Shown here one piece after another: positions 46,495-59,230 of a DNA stretch of 64,000 nt. The stretch covers positions 2,418,001-2,482,000 of the forward strand of contig CM082583.2 of NCBI GenBank assembly GCA_040954595.2, written 5' to 3'. The first letter of the stretch is position 1. Each line of letters begins with the position of its first letter. Position numbers and translations under genes: made by a program. The stretch comes from Balanoglossus misakiensis (lineage: Eukaryota > Hemichordata). Below the pieces are notes generated by a model, which was given only the letters and a program-made list of their open reading frames with translations, was not told the DNA's origin and ran no database searches.

Positions 46495-47165
46495 AAAATG
46501 TTAATTACACAGTTGTCAAAGAGCTTTGAGACATCTTGTGGAGCTCAGCAGGGATGTAATTTGTCTGCTTCATTTAAAAAAAATTCTAAATGATTGCACT
46601 GATATTTTGGGGGAAGCATCTGATTTTCTAGTCAAACTGGATAGTGTCAAGTTAAAACTGTATTATTTATGCAGATCGATGATTTATTGCTAATTTTAGA
46701 ATCTACAAAAGGGCTTCAAAACTGTGAAAGCAAACTAGGTGTATACCGCCAACAATGGGAGCTCACAGTAAATGTCAAAACCAAATTTATGATTCTCAAC
46801 AGGCCTAGGAATAGCAGAATGGTAAAAAAAACTGTGGCTTCAAAATTCATGGTGAAATGATCAGTCAAGCCAAACAATTTGGTGTATGCTTAATACTCCT
46901 AATGGCAAATTTAAGCAAAACCAGTTACACTTGAAAATGAAAGCAATGAAAGCACTATTTACTGTTAGACGTTCAATTCTGTATGCTCCTCGTGCTGGTA
47001 TTAGGAGTGAATAAGGTAGATTTCTAATCTGAATGAAAATGTTGAAATTCAGTACCCATAATGTAGAATTATGGGTACTTGTCATCAGCAAAAAGAATTC
47101 AAATTATTTGATGTAAAATCTGGGTCACTGATGTTCAAGAGTATAAAAATTAAGTTAGAAAAAGA
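46495..47165 (+). pseudogene. Decayed non-LTR retrotransposon reverse transcriptase
   Basis: Translated with frameshifts, the region reads like the catalytic palm and thumb of a LINE reverse transcriptase: SCGAQQGCNLS (family GxxQGxxLSP), then a degraded DDLLLILESTKGLQ (family ADDL), then QWELTVNVKTKFMILN (family W.L.VN..KTK). The first D-D box has lost its flanking residues and several stops interrupt the rest. The remnant is cut by a MITE at 47170. Confidence 0.75.
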
Positions 47166-47169
47166 CTTA

Positions 47170-47985
47170 GGCTGCATTCACAAACACCTCTGGAGGGGGG
47201 GGGGCGGGAGAATTCAATTTTTTTTACCGCTAATTTTCACATGCCCCCCTTCCGAACTGCCAATATTTTCAAATCCCCCCCTTCCGAACTGCCAAAATTT
47301 TGAAATCCCCCCCTCCCATTTTCTTTCACAGAGCAAAACACATCACCTATCTATCTTGTAAAAAGAAAAACAGCGCTCCCATGAAAAGAATTTGAAACTG
47401 ATGTTTCCCCTCATCAGTGGGTATTAAAACTGCACATTGTTTTTATTTTTTAAGTACATATATTTGTATTCTGTGTTGAGAGACATTGTAAACCGAGAAT
47501 TGAAGGGGGTGGGTTTGGGAGGGGGTGTCCCCCTCCCACGTAAGAAAATTTTCTAAAATACAGAGCTCAAAGCTGCATTTTAATGAACCCGCCAAACGCA
47601 AATTAACTCAACTACCGGTATGTTGGGGAGGACAACTTTAACCGTCGCCGCTCAAAGTTATCATGGGGTGGGGGCAAGTCCCCTGACCTGGGACACTAGA
47701 TAAACCAGTCAATGATTGAAAGGTGTTGATGAATGGAGGGGGTGGGTGTGGGAGGGGGTGTCCCCCTCCCACATTAGAAAATTTTGTAAAATAAAGGGCG
47801 CGAAACTGCATTTTTGTGGACTCAAAATAAATATTTAGTCGTTAAAGTTTTCAAGTCCCCCCCTTTCAGTCCCTAAATTATTTCAAATCCCCCCCCTTAC
47901 ATACCCTCAATTTTTTCAAATCCCCCCCCCCCCTCAATTCTCCTGCCCCCCCCCCCCCCCTCCAGAGGTGTTTGTGAATGCAGCC
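47170..47985. mobile_element. PIF/Harbinger-like MITE, family A copy 3
   Basis: About 816 bp, flanked by TTA (47167-47169 and 47986-47988). It is very close to the copies at 342-1145 and 23356-24158, with a handful of substitutions and longer C-runs. It inserted at the end of the LINE remnant. Confidence 0.87.
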
Positions 47986-48392
47986 TTATGTAGAATCTTG
48001 GAAAATTTCTACATAATGTTGCAATTTTCAAAATAATTACTGAAATTTACAGCACTCTCTGATCGTGCATGTTGTGTACTAAATAAAATATGAATTAAAG
48101 GCTAGAGCGCATAACAAGTTTTCCGCAAAACTCTGTAGGATAGTCCTGTTAAAATTTTCACATCTTGAACTGCTTAAATACTGAAAAGCCAACGTTCATT
48201 GACTGCGCCCTCTGGAGGCCAGTCTCGCGACCTCTGTTGACCTTGCAACAGGACAATACTCGTCAGCTGGTTGTAAAATTGGCTCAGGTCAGGTCATTTG
48301 TTTGTGGAGTGTGTTGAACGCCTCCGATACATGGGGGACTGTTTTGCATTGATTTCCATCATTCAAAATCTCCGGCGTAAATTGTCGGGACC

Positions 48393-51135
48393 ATGCTGAG
48401 TTTAAAAAGCCAAGATACGGGATCTCTTGGATGGAGATTGATGAACGCGTTCATGTGTGCACTGTTTGCTCTGTTTGCTTATGTACAGGTACGTGTTGGT
48501 CATTTCCGGGTTTGGACACATTGGACCACGCCACGCTCCCTTGGGCGTGTTTGTGCAAGATTTCATAGACTGATAATAATTTTATATCAGTCTCGGCAGT
48601 GTCAAAAATAGAGCCACAAAATGTGTTATTCCTTAATACCATAGCCAAGTCCATCGCGTTACCAAGACCTGTCACATTGTAGATCCAAAATATTTTCCAA
48701 TTATTATCAATGTGTTTTGTACATGTACATGTACTTTTGGAAGCCTTTCTAGTCCAGAGTGTGGTTAAATGTTTTATTTTATAGAAAACTTAATGTCCGT
48801 GTGAACTACACCTTTCAAGGTTAAATTAAGTTTGCAGGAGTATCAGATTCATGCAAATGATGAAGAAAAAAAATAATTTAACAAATTTTCCAAATAGAGC
48901 GAGGTTTATGATGGAAATTGGTCAGTATGAGATCAAAGGCAGTATCTATCATGCTTGTTTGGACCAGTACTGGCCGAATCGGAGCAAATAAAATGTCAGT
49001 GATGCTTATATTTTTCTTTGTTTGCAGAAAAATGATCCTGACCCAGAGTTATGGATGGTGAGTAACCGTGGTAACCATCAAATGTTCTGACTGCAGGGTA
49101 TTTTATTTATGATTCATCTCCAGTCTCTCTGCAAACAGAAATGACAGCTTAACTTACTGTTGGGTGAAGGAAAACCACTGACTTTACCCTTTCTGTCAAA
49201 ACAGTGGATAGAAATTACCAAGCAACATATTAGACTTCTTGAAGTTAATTTTTTTCTAAATTCTTAGTTTGTCATGGGAACACTGTAGCTGTTATCTTTG
49301 TCAAAAAGACATATGCTAGGTGCAGAAATTTCTGTTCATTTTCTGTGCCAGTCTTTGTGAAGTAGCACATTACTGGGGTGTGTCCAATGTGCCTTGCTTC
49401 CATCAATGGAACACACTCTAATATTAATTGTAGAAATATTTCTATGTGAAATAAGTTTTCCGTGTCAGAAAAGGTACTTTATGAAATTGAAAACTGTGCA
49501 AAAAATACTGAAAGATATGTTCTTTGTTTGTTTCAGGCTCTTTACAGTATACCTGCATTGTTGTGTCTGGCTGTAGCAGTGTCCAGTCATGTGACAGGTA
49601 AGTTGACTTTTTATGATGTAATTCAAACATTAAACAAAATGTTTAAGGCAGGAAAATACAACCATGGATGTGAATCTTGAATTTTTATATTGAGACTTCT
49701 TCAAATTGTGAAACTGATATTTTTGTGCACAAACGGTTTAATTACCCACAATGCCTTAGATATATTCATTGTTGTTCAGTTGACATTTTAGAAATGTCAT
49801 TCTGTCACAGCAAGTTAGTCTTTAACCAAAGTTTCTGAATCCTCCATCAAAGAGATGAAAGGTCAATGATTTTAATAGCTTCATGTACCACTGAGGTTAA
49901 TGTGTGATGATTTTATATTTCCGCAAATCTCGTGTTTCTTGTTTAATTGTTGCGATTAAAGCAACCATAAATCGGACTACAAGACAAAACTAATTATTTC
50001 TTTGTTTTCTCTATGCAGATAATCCAATATGGCGGATAACCTGCACACTGCATGTCATTGCCATGGGTTTGCTGTCGCTGTATCTGACAAAGACGATAAA
50101 AGACAGCGAGACAGAAATGAAATTCTATGAAATGGAAGAAGCCAGGTAAGTTTAGTGTTTGATTTAAATGGTGAAAGCTGCAGTGATAAAAATTTACAGT
50201 TTTAATAAATGATGTCTACAATGTAGCCCTCACGAAATAAATTTTCAAAGCTTAGAGTCAATTTGAGAATTAAAAAATTCTCTGAGTCAGCCCTATACCT
50301 TTGCATGTAGTGTTGATAATTTTCTTGAGTCACCAGTGAGTTTGTTGGGTCAGTGGCGCCTCATATCAGCTAAGAGGGCACACTGATGTCCAGTAGAACA
50401 GAAACTGGGGGGTACTCAAAAATTGATATTTTTCATGTTTTGGCAATGGTGACAAATATTTTGATTCTGATCAATTTCTACAATAAAATTAATAGCCACT
50501 GTTTTTATTTTTTATTCACAGAGAACTTGGTGGATTGGTTTTTGTTATGCTGTGGTTGATCATCTGCGGAAATTCTTCAAGGTCAGTTTTGTCTCCAGAT
50601 TTTTGTTGCAGTCTTAAATTATTCATAAATATACACAGGCTGTTGTCACACTTTTTTCTTTTGAGGATTTTTGTTCAAACAAATTAGAACACTTCCAGGA
50701 CTAGATCGGTTTAAAGGTCTAGTGATGTGGTGTAATTTGAGGCACAATTTGTCACCTAATCACTGTTACATGTACCATGGAAAATGCAAATACAGACAGT
50801 CACTGATTTTCAGTTAGTACGTGGCACATCCCCAAAAAGTGCCACGATGGCTATTAGAATACTTAGACACAACCTTCGGCCATGTAAAGTCATATGAAAT
50901 TTTCATATTTATAATGGTTGCAATATTTTCAGGAACATCTCTTTACCACCCTTCATTGTTGTCATATTTTTTGTTCGCCAGGTTGCGTTTGAGTTTGACA
51001 TATCTGACACTTGGTTGCGCTGTGCTGGCATCGGTTCCTATCTTGCTCTGGATAGGCGTGTACATCAACACGGAGTACAGAGAGAAAATGCCGGAACACT
51101 GTAAAACTGTCATGTATGCAGATAAGGACTCGTAG
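48393..51135 (+). CDS. TMEM220: Transmembrane protein 220
   Basis: Six coding exons chain perfectly in phase: 48393-48488, 49028-49057, 49537-49597, 50019-50145, 50522-50581, 50982-51135, giving 175 residues. The family (human member about 160 residues) is a small four-helix membrane protein with no established biochemical activity. Matching landmarks are NAFMCALFALFAYVQ (helix 1), the KNDPDPELWM loop exon, ALYSIPALLCLAVAVSS (helix 2), NPIWR, ELGGLVFVMLWLIICG and the C-terminal PEHCKTV. The start is the first ATG of the exon and no stop interrupts the chain. The C-terminus is about 9 residues longer than in the human protein. The gene looks intact and is the best-preserved in the window. Confidence 0.95.
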
Positions 51136-51884
51136 TGGAAATCGAAGGACCAAGGAAAATGGCGTCCTGTCTAAGCTGGAACCTTGTGGATATATACCGT
51201 ACGGAGACACTGGTGTTGACTGTGACATGCACATTGCTGTAATGTATTGCTTGGAAGCTCATGTTAGCCACAGACAACTTTGATATGGACATGCAGGTGA
51301 AAACAGTGATGCACTGCATTGTTCCAAATCTCCTGGACAATTCCTCGAACAATAGTGCTGCAGCGCATTGCCTATTGGCATAGCAACCTTAAATAACAAA
51401 GCATAGGGACTTCACCGTAGCAGTAGTGGCCAAGAGCAAAAGTGACATGGGGAAATAATATTGTTCCGCTATCCTGATTTAATTAAATGAATCAAACTTT
51501 GGCTCAAACCTAAATCGTGGGTAGTTTTCATAAAAAGAATTCATGATCCTAGCATTCGGAGTGTTTGACACAGGCTAAAATTTAGCAGAAGTCACATGTC
51601 AACTGACTACCAATGCTCCTTACAGACTAATAAATTTTGCAAAATGGTGGTCACCGATGACTACCAGTAAGCGGAGCCATTTTAACTGTCAACACTCTAT
51701 TACTAGAAGGCATATATGTTGCTAAAAGTTTGTAGGAAAATTTTCCCTGTCAGAATTCCATTAATCAAATTTTCAGCCAATGTTTCATGATTTTATTTGT
51801 TTGTTTGGCAGAGTGCTTTCATTTCAATTTATAAAGTTGTGTTGTTGCTTTAGATATCAATTGTTTTAGTATTCTGGACCGTAG

Positions 51885-52151
51885 TAAATGACTTTCCTAG
51901 CTCAATTCAGACTTGGAATTTTTCCAGTACGATTTGAAACGGGCGGATTTGGTATATTTTACACAGAGAATGCAATGGAAGACGAATTTCACTTTCTTTT
52001 ACACTGTACTTTATATAATGGAAATTTATTTGATATTACCAGCAAGCATTTTCAAGATTTTCAAGAATTGCCAGATACGGAGAAACTCAAACTCTTCCTC
52101 AATGACATGAGTCAAGGTACACCAAAACTTATTGCTAAATGGGTAACGTAA
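51885..52151 (+). pseudogene. LINE 3' ORF fragment
   Basis: The frame reads LAQFRLGIFPVRFETGGFG, later MEDEFHFLLHCTLY and EKLKLFLNDMSQG. This resembles the C-terminal tail after the reverse transcriptase in several non-LTR retrotransposons (…IEDE.HFL..C..Y…). The cysteine pair usually found before EDE is missing here. It probably belongs to the same broad class as the remnant at 46495-47165, but not to the same copy, since TMEM220 lies between. Confidence 0.6.
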
Positions 52152-52949
52152 GTCCCTACTTTACAAAGTACATGTACACTGACTGCCTATACCTTGTTTT
52201 GTCTTCAACAATTGTGTGAGTTCAGGTATTTTCAGAAACCTGTGTTAGTGTGTTTTTCCCTCTTATTTTTATGTATCCTGACTAGCAACTCGTATGAGAA
52301 TGTATTTATTATTTACAGTGATGAATCAGCCCATTGTGGCTTGTCGTATTGAATTTAAGTCAATAAATAAATATCTATTTATTAAGTCAGTGATTGCGTG
52401 ATTGAAATATTTTGTCAGTCTCCATGGGAAATATCTGCGCACCTTCAAAATGTATACTTTAATTCTGTCATGTTGATAAAAAGTATGCAGATTCCAATTT
52501 GCTGTTCTGATAACTATTAGCTATATGCGTGCCTTTATTAATTATAGTCAAAAAGTTATGGCTAGTTTGGATGTATGAAGTATTTGAGCTCAGTAGCTGC
52601 TAAATGTCTAAATGTCAGCTATTCAGACAATCCAGCTCCCCCCCCCACCTCCCCCACCCCACCTCCCACCCAAACTTCAGCTTATGATTAAAGGGACACT
52701 ACGGTAGCTGTAACTGTTGGCTCTATTGACAGTATTTTTGTTCTTGCACCAAATGCGATATAGTTTTCTACTCCAAGACCCATCCTACCGGTAATATACC
52801 GTACGGCACTAAGTACAGCTTTTGAGATTATAGCCTGTAGGTGACTGTGTGTAATGGCCACCGAAGCCAAAAAATATAAAACCTGATATCCTGCTTATAC
52901 TTTCAAACAGATTTTTGATCATAGACTTTTCTTCTATCTCATCAGCAGA

Positions 52950-53193
52950 ATGTCTGTGAAAAGTTTCCTGAAGTTGTGTTGGACAGAGCACCCAGACGGC
53001 CCCCCTGACTGTTGGAGATACGTGATCGTCATCTGTAATATCGTTGTGACGTTATTCTGCATTGGTCTGAATTATGGCATGTGGATCTTGATTGAGGGAC
53101 TGAGAGACTTTTTCAGAGAATATCATGCGGTGAGAGACGAGGTGGATACAAAATGGATTGTTTATATCAGTATTTTCATGGTTGGTCTCACAG
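52950..53193 (+). CDS. SLC16/monocarboxylate-transporter-like first coding exon
   Basis: The exon encodes 81 codons plus one base, ending at the donor CACAG|GTATGT. It starts ATG after AGCAGA, then a short cytosolic segment, PDGPPDCWRYVIV, a first transmembrane helix (VICNIVVTLFCIGLNYGMWIL), EGLRDFFREYHA and a second helix start (WIVYISIFMVGL). This order (DG..GW, helix 1, FF..EF, WI) is that of the N-terminal exon of MFS monocarboxylate transporters, although the usual DGGWGW is diverged. No later exon was found in the next 10 kb, where a MITE fragment and the duplicated INTS1 end follow. It may continue through a long intron, or be an orphan exon. Confidence 0.6.
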
Positions 53194-53199
53194 GTATGT

Positions 53200-54570
53200 T
53201 GTGGTTGCATTCTAGTTTTCTGTCTCTTACCGGTACTTGGTGATTGACTGCTCATGCAATGGCCTTACCGGAATCGCCCTTACTGCCGGGAAAAGCTGAA
53301 CTTTTGGCTACATTAAATTTCAGTATTTTTGTTCTGTGTGCCAAAATTGGCAACTATGCGATTTCTTGTTCTATTCCAAACAGCATTCCTAAAAAATTAA
53401 ACCCAGTACTCCACTTGTCAACATAGACTGTATGTGTGTAACTGCCATTGTTATTGTTGACAAATGAATTCTAGTCCGGATTAGAATGCAAATTTTGCAC
53501 ATTAGCAATCAGCTCACTTTATACTTATAATATATACCGGTAGGTTGTGTTTTAATAAGTTGGATACTGGGTATTTCATCATGTTTCAGGGATCTGAACA
53601 AGAAACTGCAGTATAAACACACACTTAAACATACTGTAGATATAGCCAAAAGTTGCAGCGAATGAAGGTTTAATTACCACAGCTTTTATTTTGGATCGTA
53701 TGACACCATGAAATTATATAAGACATTCCAAATGCAATCAGCTCACTGAAGATCACACATGAAAAATTAATCACTTTGTTGATAAAATCTCACCTTCAAA
53801 TGGGTGATGTACAATAGAAATGATGAAATAAAATGACAGTGGAATTCTGCTGACTTGGCATGAGACATTTTCCTCCAATAAATTAAACACTCATCACTGT
53901 TTACATGTAACACAATTCAAGGCTCCTCAACGGAGAATTCAGTTCTGTTCATTTCAATCACTCTTTATTCATCCCAAAAAGGGGAAGTAAATTGGCGGAC
54001 AAAATGGACACAAGAAGTCAATTTATAACAACCAAACCTGTACAAAATGAACAGGACTTAAAAAGTCAAGTCACGTTGCATACATGTGAAACCATTCAAA
54101 AGTAGAATTCAACAGCCGCACGGTGGATGAGATTCCTTTGAATTTGAATTTGAGTTCCTTTGACGGTTTGTCTTGTAAACCGGACAGCTTACGTTGCTGC
54201 CCATTCTCAGAAGGAAGAAATTACATTTTGATTAAGCTACTAGGATCTTCAGTTGCTGTAATGCCCTGTCTACACTACGGTTGGCTGCTTCGTTCATTCT
54301 ACATGTAAGAATTGTCCAATTTCAAGGATTTGTGGATGAATGTAATGTTTTTAAACAAACAAACGACTAGACGACTGGTCCAAGCACAATCGAAATCGCA
54401 TCTTTCAGGGTCTCCGTGAAATGAAATGAATTGAAGTGGCTTCGGGAACTGAACTGGGTTTTACACAAATGCTGGGCAAATACTGCCATTAACAACCACA
54501 CTTCCTGTTTTTTTTATTTTGCAGTATGTTTATTTTATTTTTTATTATTATAAGAGGCAACCTGAGATGC
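53200..54570. other. Intergenic or intronic stretch, no exon recognised
   Basis: AT-rich DNA with no recognised exon or repeat termini. If the SLC16-like gene is real, this would be its first intron. Confidence 0.4.
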
Positions 54571-54579
54571 CGAGTGTTA

Positions 54580-55179
54580 GGGACCGTTCAGTTTTTACGG
54601 CAGGGCGGGGGGGGGGGGGGGTCGGCAAGTTTGAGTCATCGGTTTTCAAAATCAGGCCGACCCCCCCCCCTTCACTCAGCACCAAAAAATGATGACCCCC
54701 CCCCCTTTGACAGACCCAAAAATATGATGACCCCCCCCACGCTGAAATCATTCGCCGTCCTGATCCTATGTACACGATATGCATTATAGGGAATGAGGGT
54801 TCCTACACCTCAATTCTAAATTTCTTAAAGTGATTGAAGTACATAATAGTATATCGTTGTTATAAGAATGAATTATGAATAAATTAGAATGACAAGTCAA
54901 TACAATAGTTGGCAGGCGGTAGGTTTTGAAGCAAAGCGGAAGAAATACGGCTAGGACTAGGCTAGTAGGATTGGTAAAACAAGAAAAGCGTGGGGGGGGG
55001 GTGTGGGAGGGGGTGTCCCCCTGCCACACGAGAAAATTTTGTAAAATACGGTGCTCAAAGTTGCATTTGAATGAACTCAAAAGCAAATTAAGTAAATGTT
55101 AGTGAGGACAAATTTTACTTTTGCCAGTGTCCCCCTCCCTCATAAGAAAATTTTGAAAAATAAAGGGCGCAAAACTGCA
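54580..55179. mobile_element. PIF/Harbinger-like MITE, family B copy 2 (truncated)
   Basis: Starts with TTA and GGGACCGTTCAGTTTTTACGG, then long G- and C-runs, and follows the 3347-4533 element in reverse orientation (for example ATACACGATATGCATTATAGG and TGACAAGTCAATACAATAGT). Similarity stops near 55179 without the second terminal repeat. Confidence 0.75.
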
Positions 55180-55778
55180 GTCACAAAATCAACAACAGCA
55201 CCAACCAGAGTTTCTCAGGATTTTCATATTATAGGAAATTAGGAATACTGCAAGTGAAATTGATTGCGCCCCAACGTTGGCATCCAGTTCAATTTGATCT
55301 TGATTTTGAATGCCAATAATGATATAAATTTTCTGGTTTTTTTTATGACAGACTGAGTTGATGCAGCTCATGAGTGACGGTTACAGTCAATGCAGTAGTA
55401 AAACATATACATTAATAATGAGACGTATCAGACAAAAACCCAGGTATGTAGACATAAAAGTTCCAATAGCTCTTACTTTGGGCTTGTCTTTCGTTATATA
55501 TTTGTTTATATAAATCTGGAATGTCCTGTTTAACTTATTAAAATATTCATTATGCAGTTGTTACATATGATATACATGTAAGTTGCGCGTAAAAATTACC
55601 GTACAATAAAATGTGGCTGTCGAACATTGGTCCCAACTTAACGACAATACACAATACGATAGAATTTTTACTCATTGACTTTCTGGCCTGATTTTCGCAT
55701 TGTCTTGGAAGGGCATATGAAAAAGGCATATCGATTATTGGTACTCCACTTATTAGACTTTCTACTGTTTGTCAACAG

Positions 55779-56571
55779 CACTGCCAAGGAACTCCTGCCA
55801 GCCATCATTGATTGTCTGGATAGCAGTGACCAGAGTGTCGTCAATGTGGCTCTCCAACATCTACCTGAGTTTGCTCTGTTGTGCCAAGGTAAGGCCTATT
55901 ATGATAGTCTGAATTAAGTTCCTAATAGCATTAAAATGGGCCATCCCAAGCAGAAAGCAGTCTTATGGGAGCCCGTTACTTATGACCATAAGACCCCTTT
56001 CTGCTTGGGATGGTCCAAATGTTCCTGTTCTGAACCACTCTTGTGCTCACAGAAAGTGTCAGAATTGAACCATTATGGCTGCCATTGGCCAACGTATCAA
56101 GCATTCTGATCAGTACCGTAAATAGAGACTTCTTTTGCAAGATTAATCAAAGTTTCATATAACGAAGAATTTACATCATAAATGTAAAATGAATGTGAAA
56201 CTAGTCTGTCATTTGAAATGTGTCATAAATTTGCACTGTTTTGATAGCAGTGATCATCTTGACTTTCACATCATGCAACCAGAATCTTGATCAAATGAAT
56301 TTTGCATACCTGGAATTTATATACTTGTTAGCACACTACAGCCAATGGTAGAATAGACAGTGTTGTGGCCAATAATTACAATTTTGAGTGTAAGTGGATA
56401 TCTTGTCAATGCAGATCATCTGGACTTTTGTTTTGTTTCCTTTCAGAGTATGCAAATGTTTTACTGCAGAAAGCATTCATCGTTGGAATTAACACCAAGC
56501 TTGACACGGCACCCATCATAGCAGAGACTCTGCAACTGTTGAATATGGAATCAGTCACAGTGTATTCATAA
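55779..56571 (+). pseudogene. INTS1: Second copy of the INTS1 3' end
   Basis: Two exons are recognisable. 55779-55888 encodes the penultimate segment (LLPAIIDCLDSSDQS, LPEFALLCQ) and 56447-56571 encodes the last exon, with the same protein as 18252-18376 and the same stop. They join in phase (CAA G | AG). The penultimate exon has no counterpart in the main INTS1 copy. No other INTS1 exon is visible upstream, where a transporter exon and a MITE lie. The fragment therefore cannot make INTS1 alone; it is a duplicate, or the genuine 3' end displaced by assembly. Confidence 0.85.
55934..56017. repeat. Short inverted repeat in the INTS1 copy-2 intron
   Basis: GGCCATCCCAAGCAGAAAG and its near complement CTTTCTGCTTGGGATGGTCC flank a short loop. 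It is absent from the corresponding intron of copy 1. Confidence 0.6.
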
Positions 56572-57564
56572 AGTAAACCCTCTTACATGGACTTTAATAG
56601 TAGCGGGGAAAAATATCTCTCAGATCTTGTCGCTTTTCACACAGCAGTTCTTCATGAAGATAGAGTCTTTTCTTTGCTTTTGTGATGGACCCTCATACAT
56701 GCCCACACTGTCAGTCATAGGTCAACTGACATCTGAGGCTCAGTAATAGATTTTTTTCTATTCTAACTCCTCTGTGCGTATTGGATTTTGAAAGAAAAAA
56801 ATGACATTTCACTGAGTGATATTGACACTGATACGGAGAGATCATTGCTGATTTAAGTATTCACAGCGAGATTAAGAATAAAGAGCATTTATAAGACGCC
56901 ATTGTGTGATTCGATCTTCTGTTTTAATCTGTTACTCCCATGTTGATTCTTGGTGAGGCGGACGTTGAAAAGGCAGCCAAGTTTACCGTTGTTCCTCGCA
57001 TGATGGCAGTATATACTGACCGGTGGATGCTGATGTTGGAGGACTGAGTTACCCGTTGGTGACAGAAAACTGCCATCGCCGGTACTGTCCGCACACTTCG
57101 CACTCAGTACAACGGCGCCATTGTTGAAATATTTGTATCTGGGATAATTTCTGTGAATTCTGGTAAAATTGGATTATCAAATCGTTTTCAACTTCTGTGG
57201 GCCTTTATTCCCTTTGAATAACACAGTGTTCAACATTGACATTATTTTGGACTCTGACCATTCCTGATTTGTAGCGCTCCTACACGTCAAGTGAAATTCT
57301 TTAAGGCGTTAACATTGAAGTGCTGAATACTATAGTAGATGATTTTCCTCTCATTGCGAGATCTCGCGAGACTAGGTTGTGTTCCGTAGCAACTTGCCAA
57401 GTAATACAAGTCAAGCTTTGTATGAAATTAGAATAGGTAATGAGTTTAACAAAAATGTAACTTTTGTGCCGTGTTTTGTTTGTGTTGTCACATGAGAATG
57501 CCCTTCCGTACAAACTTCTTAGCCAGGCGAGATCTCTCTTGGAGTTCTGAAAATTGTCTCAGTA

Positions 57565-58996
57565 TTAGACTTCGAGATGCTCTAAATACTCCAGATTCTC
57601 TTCTGGATGATAGTACTTGCAGTAATAGTTGTCGGTATCGTCAATACGTCTGTAGGAACAATATTCAGCATTTGCCAAAAATGTGACGTTTCCTTCTGGA
57701 TGCCAGCGTATAAACATGGAAAGTTTCTCTGGGCACACCTATTGAAGAAAACAATGAATTGTCAGTCGCACTTTTCTTGTCCTGTATACGAGAATTATTT
57801 TTTTAATTTAATAGCAAAACAACCACATTCCGAAAAGTGGCGGATAATGGTTCGGGGTCGTAATTAGAGAATTGTTCGCAAAATTATCAAGCTGGTAGAA
57901 CTGGAAATTGTATGCAAAACTAGTATGGCATGTACGCCCATTCTTCCTTTTTTGAAGCCAAAATCCAATTTCTGACTTTGATATGAAATCAACACCCGGA
58001 GAGAATTGGAATAATGTTAACCTCATTATATTGAATATTTAGACAGATACCAATAGACTACTTAAAGGGGACAAAGTCTCTCTCTCGCTGCCCTTTACCC
58101 ATGATTAATTATGTTTGATACAAGGCAACGTTTATGTTATTCTACATGTGGATATATACTAGAAGTAGAGACCGTTTTGGTGAGTTTTTCACACTCGTGT
58201 CTACAAGTGGAATGGAAGCTGTGTGTAGTCGAACGTTGATTCACTATATATCCACATGTAGAATAACATAAACAGTGTCTTGTATTAAACGTAGAAACAA
58301 ACAAACGGGAAAATGGGCAAGAGAGCGACTTTGTCCCTTTAATATTCTCTTCAAACTTACATCAAGGTCGTAGCACGTTTCGACGAGTCTGTTGTTAACG
58401 TACATGTGAAGTGTGGAATTCATGCAGCCTCTAACCAGTTCGTCATCGGATATCATGGAACCCTGCAGTGAAATGAAGCAATGGAATAAAGAAGCAAATA
58501 CAGAGTGAAGAGAGAGGAAAAGTTAATTTAAACAGGTTATATCGCATGCACGAAGGTGTTTGTATAGTGCATCGTGGACCCGCAAGTCACCACCGGGAAA
58601 TTGAATCTTCCAGTGCCAGGCTACTCGTCTGCGAAATGCCATCGATGCGATATTGACCACCTCGCCTTTCAAGTATCAGACATACAATCGCTAACATTAT
58701 ACATGTGTACTTGTCTAGTTACTATGCACTCGTCTTCGATTACTCCACCACACTCGTTAGGAATGCTTAGGAAAATATTATCCATAATTGTGTTTTTAAG
58801 ATCTTATTTTGCTTTACCAGGCTTGTCAGTGTGTCCAACTTGTCAATCACAATGTCCACGGCTCTGAATGTATTTGTTGGTCCGATGTAACTGCCGACAA
58901 CTTTCAAAAACCTGGTCGTGTGAATCAGATCCTCATTTTACAATATGTCGGGTAACGTCATGATCTCGTCGAAACACTCCATGCCGTGCGTTAACT
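57565..58996 (-). pseudogene. Decayed copy of the secreted-protein gene
   Basis: Homologous to 19153-20750. The last two exons are preserved in length and phase (58462-58361, 34 codons; 57738-57565, 57 codons and stop), with a Cys-to-Ser change in CMNCT. The first exon is broken: similarity ends near 58996 so the signal peptide is gone, a GAA-to-TAA nonsense change lies at 58938-58940 (after PDIL), and a net frameshift follows near 58760-58815. It also carries the shared family C MITE. A short open frame with a signal-peptide-like start (MWLILILVCSTCISS, 59383-59231) lies upstream; whether it supplies a new first exon is unknown. Confidence 0.85.
58066..58338. mobile_element. TTAA MITE, family C copy 4
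   Basis: Bracketed by TTAA (58062-58065 and 58339-58342). It is orthologous to the copy at 19653-19932 within the segmental duplication. Confidence 0.8.
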
Positions 58997-59230
58997 CAAT
59001 TCACCAGAACAAGAAAGATTGCAATAAATACATAACGCAATTCTTTAAAGTGACGCCCACAAATTTATACTACATGTAAATTAATATGCTTCGCTTTGAT
59101 ATAGTTGTCCACATAGAAACAGACATGTAACAAGTTTGGCGGTTTCACTATTTAAATAACAAATCTTGCGTACCTTGCAAAAGCCTGCTAACTTTCTGTT
59201 GCTGTTGATCAGATGTGCGTTTGTAATGTT

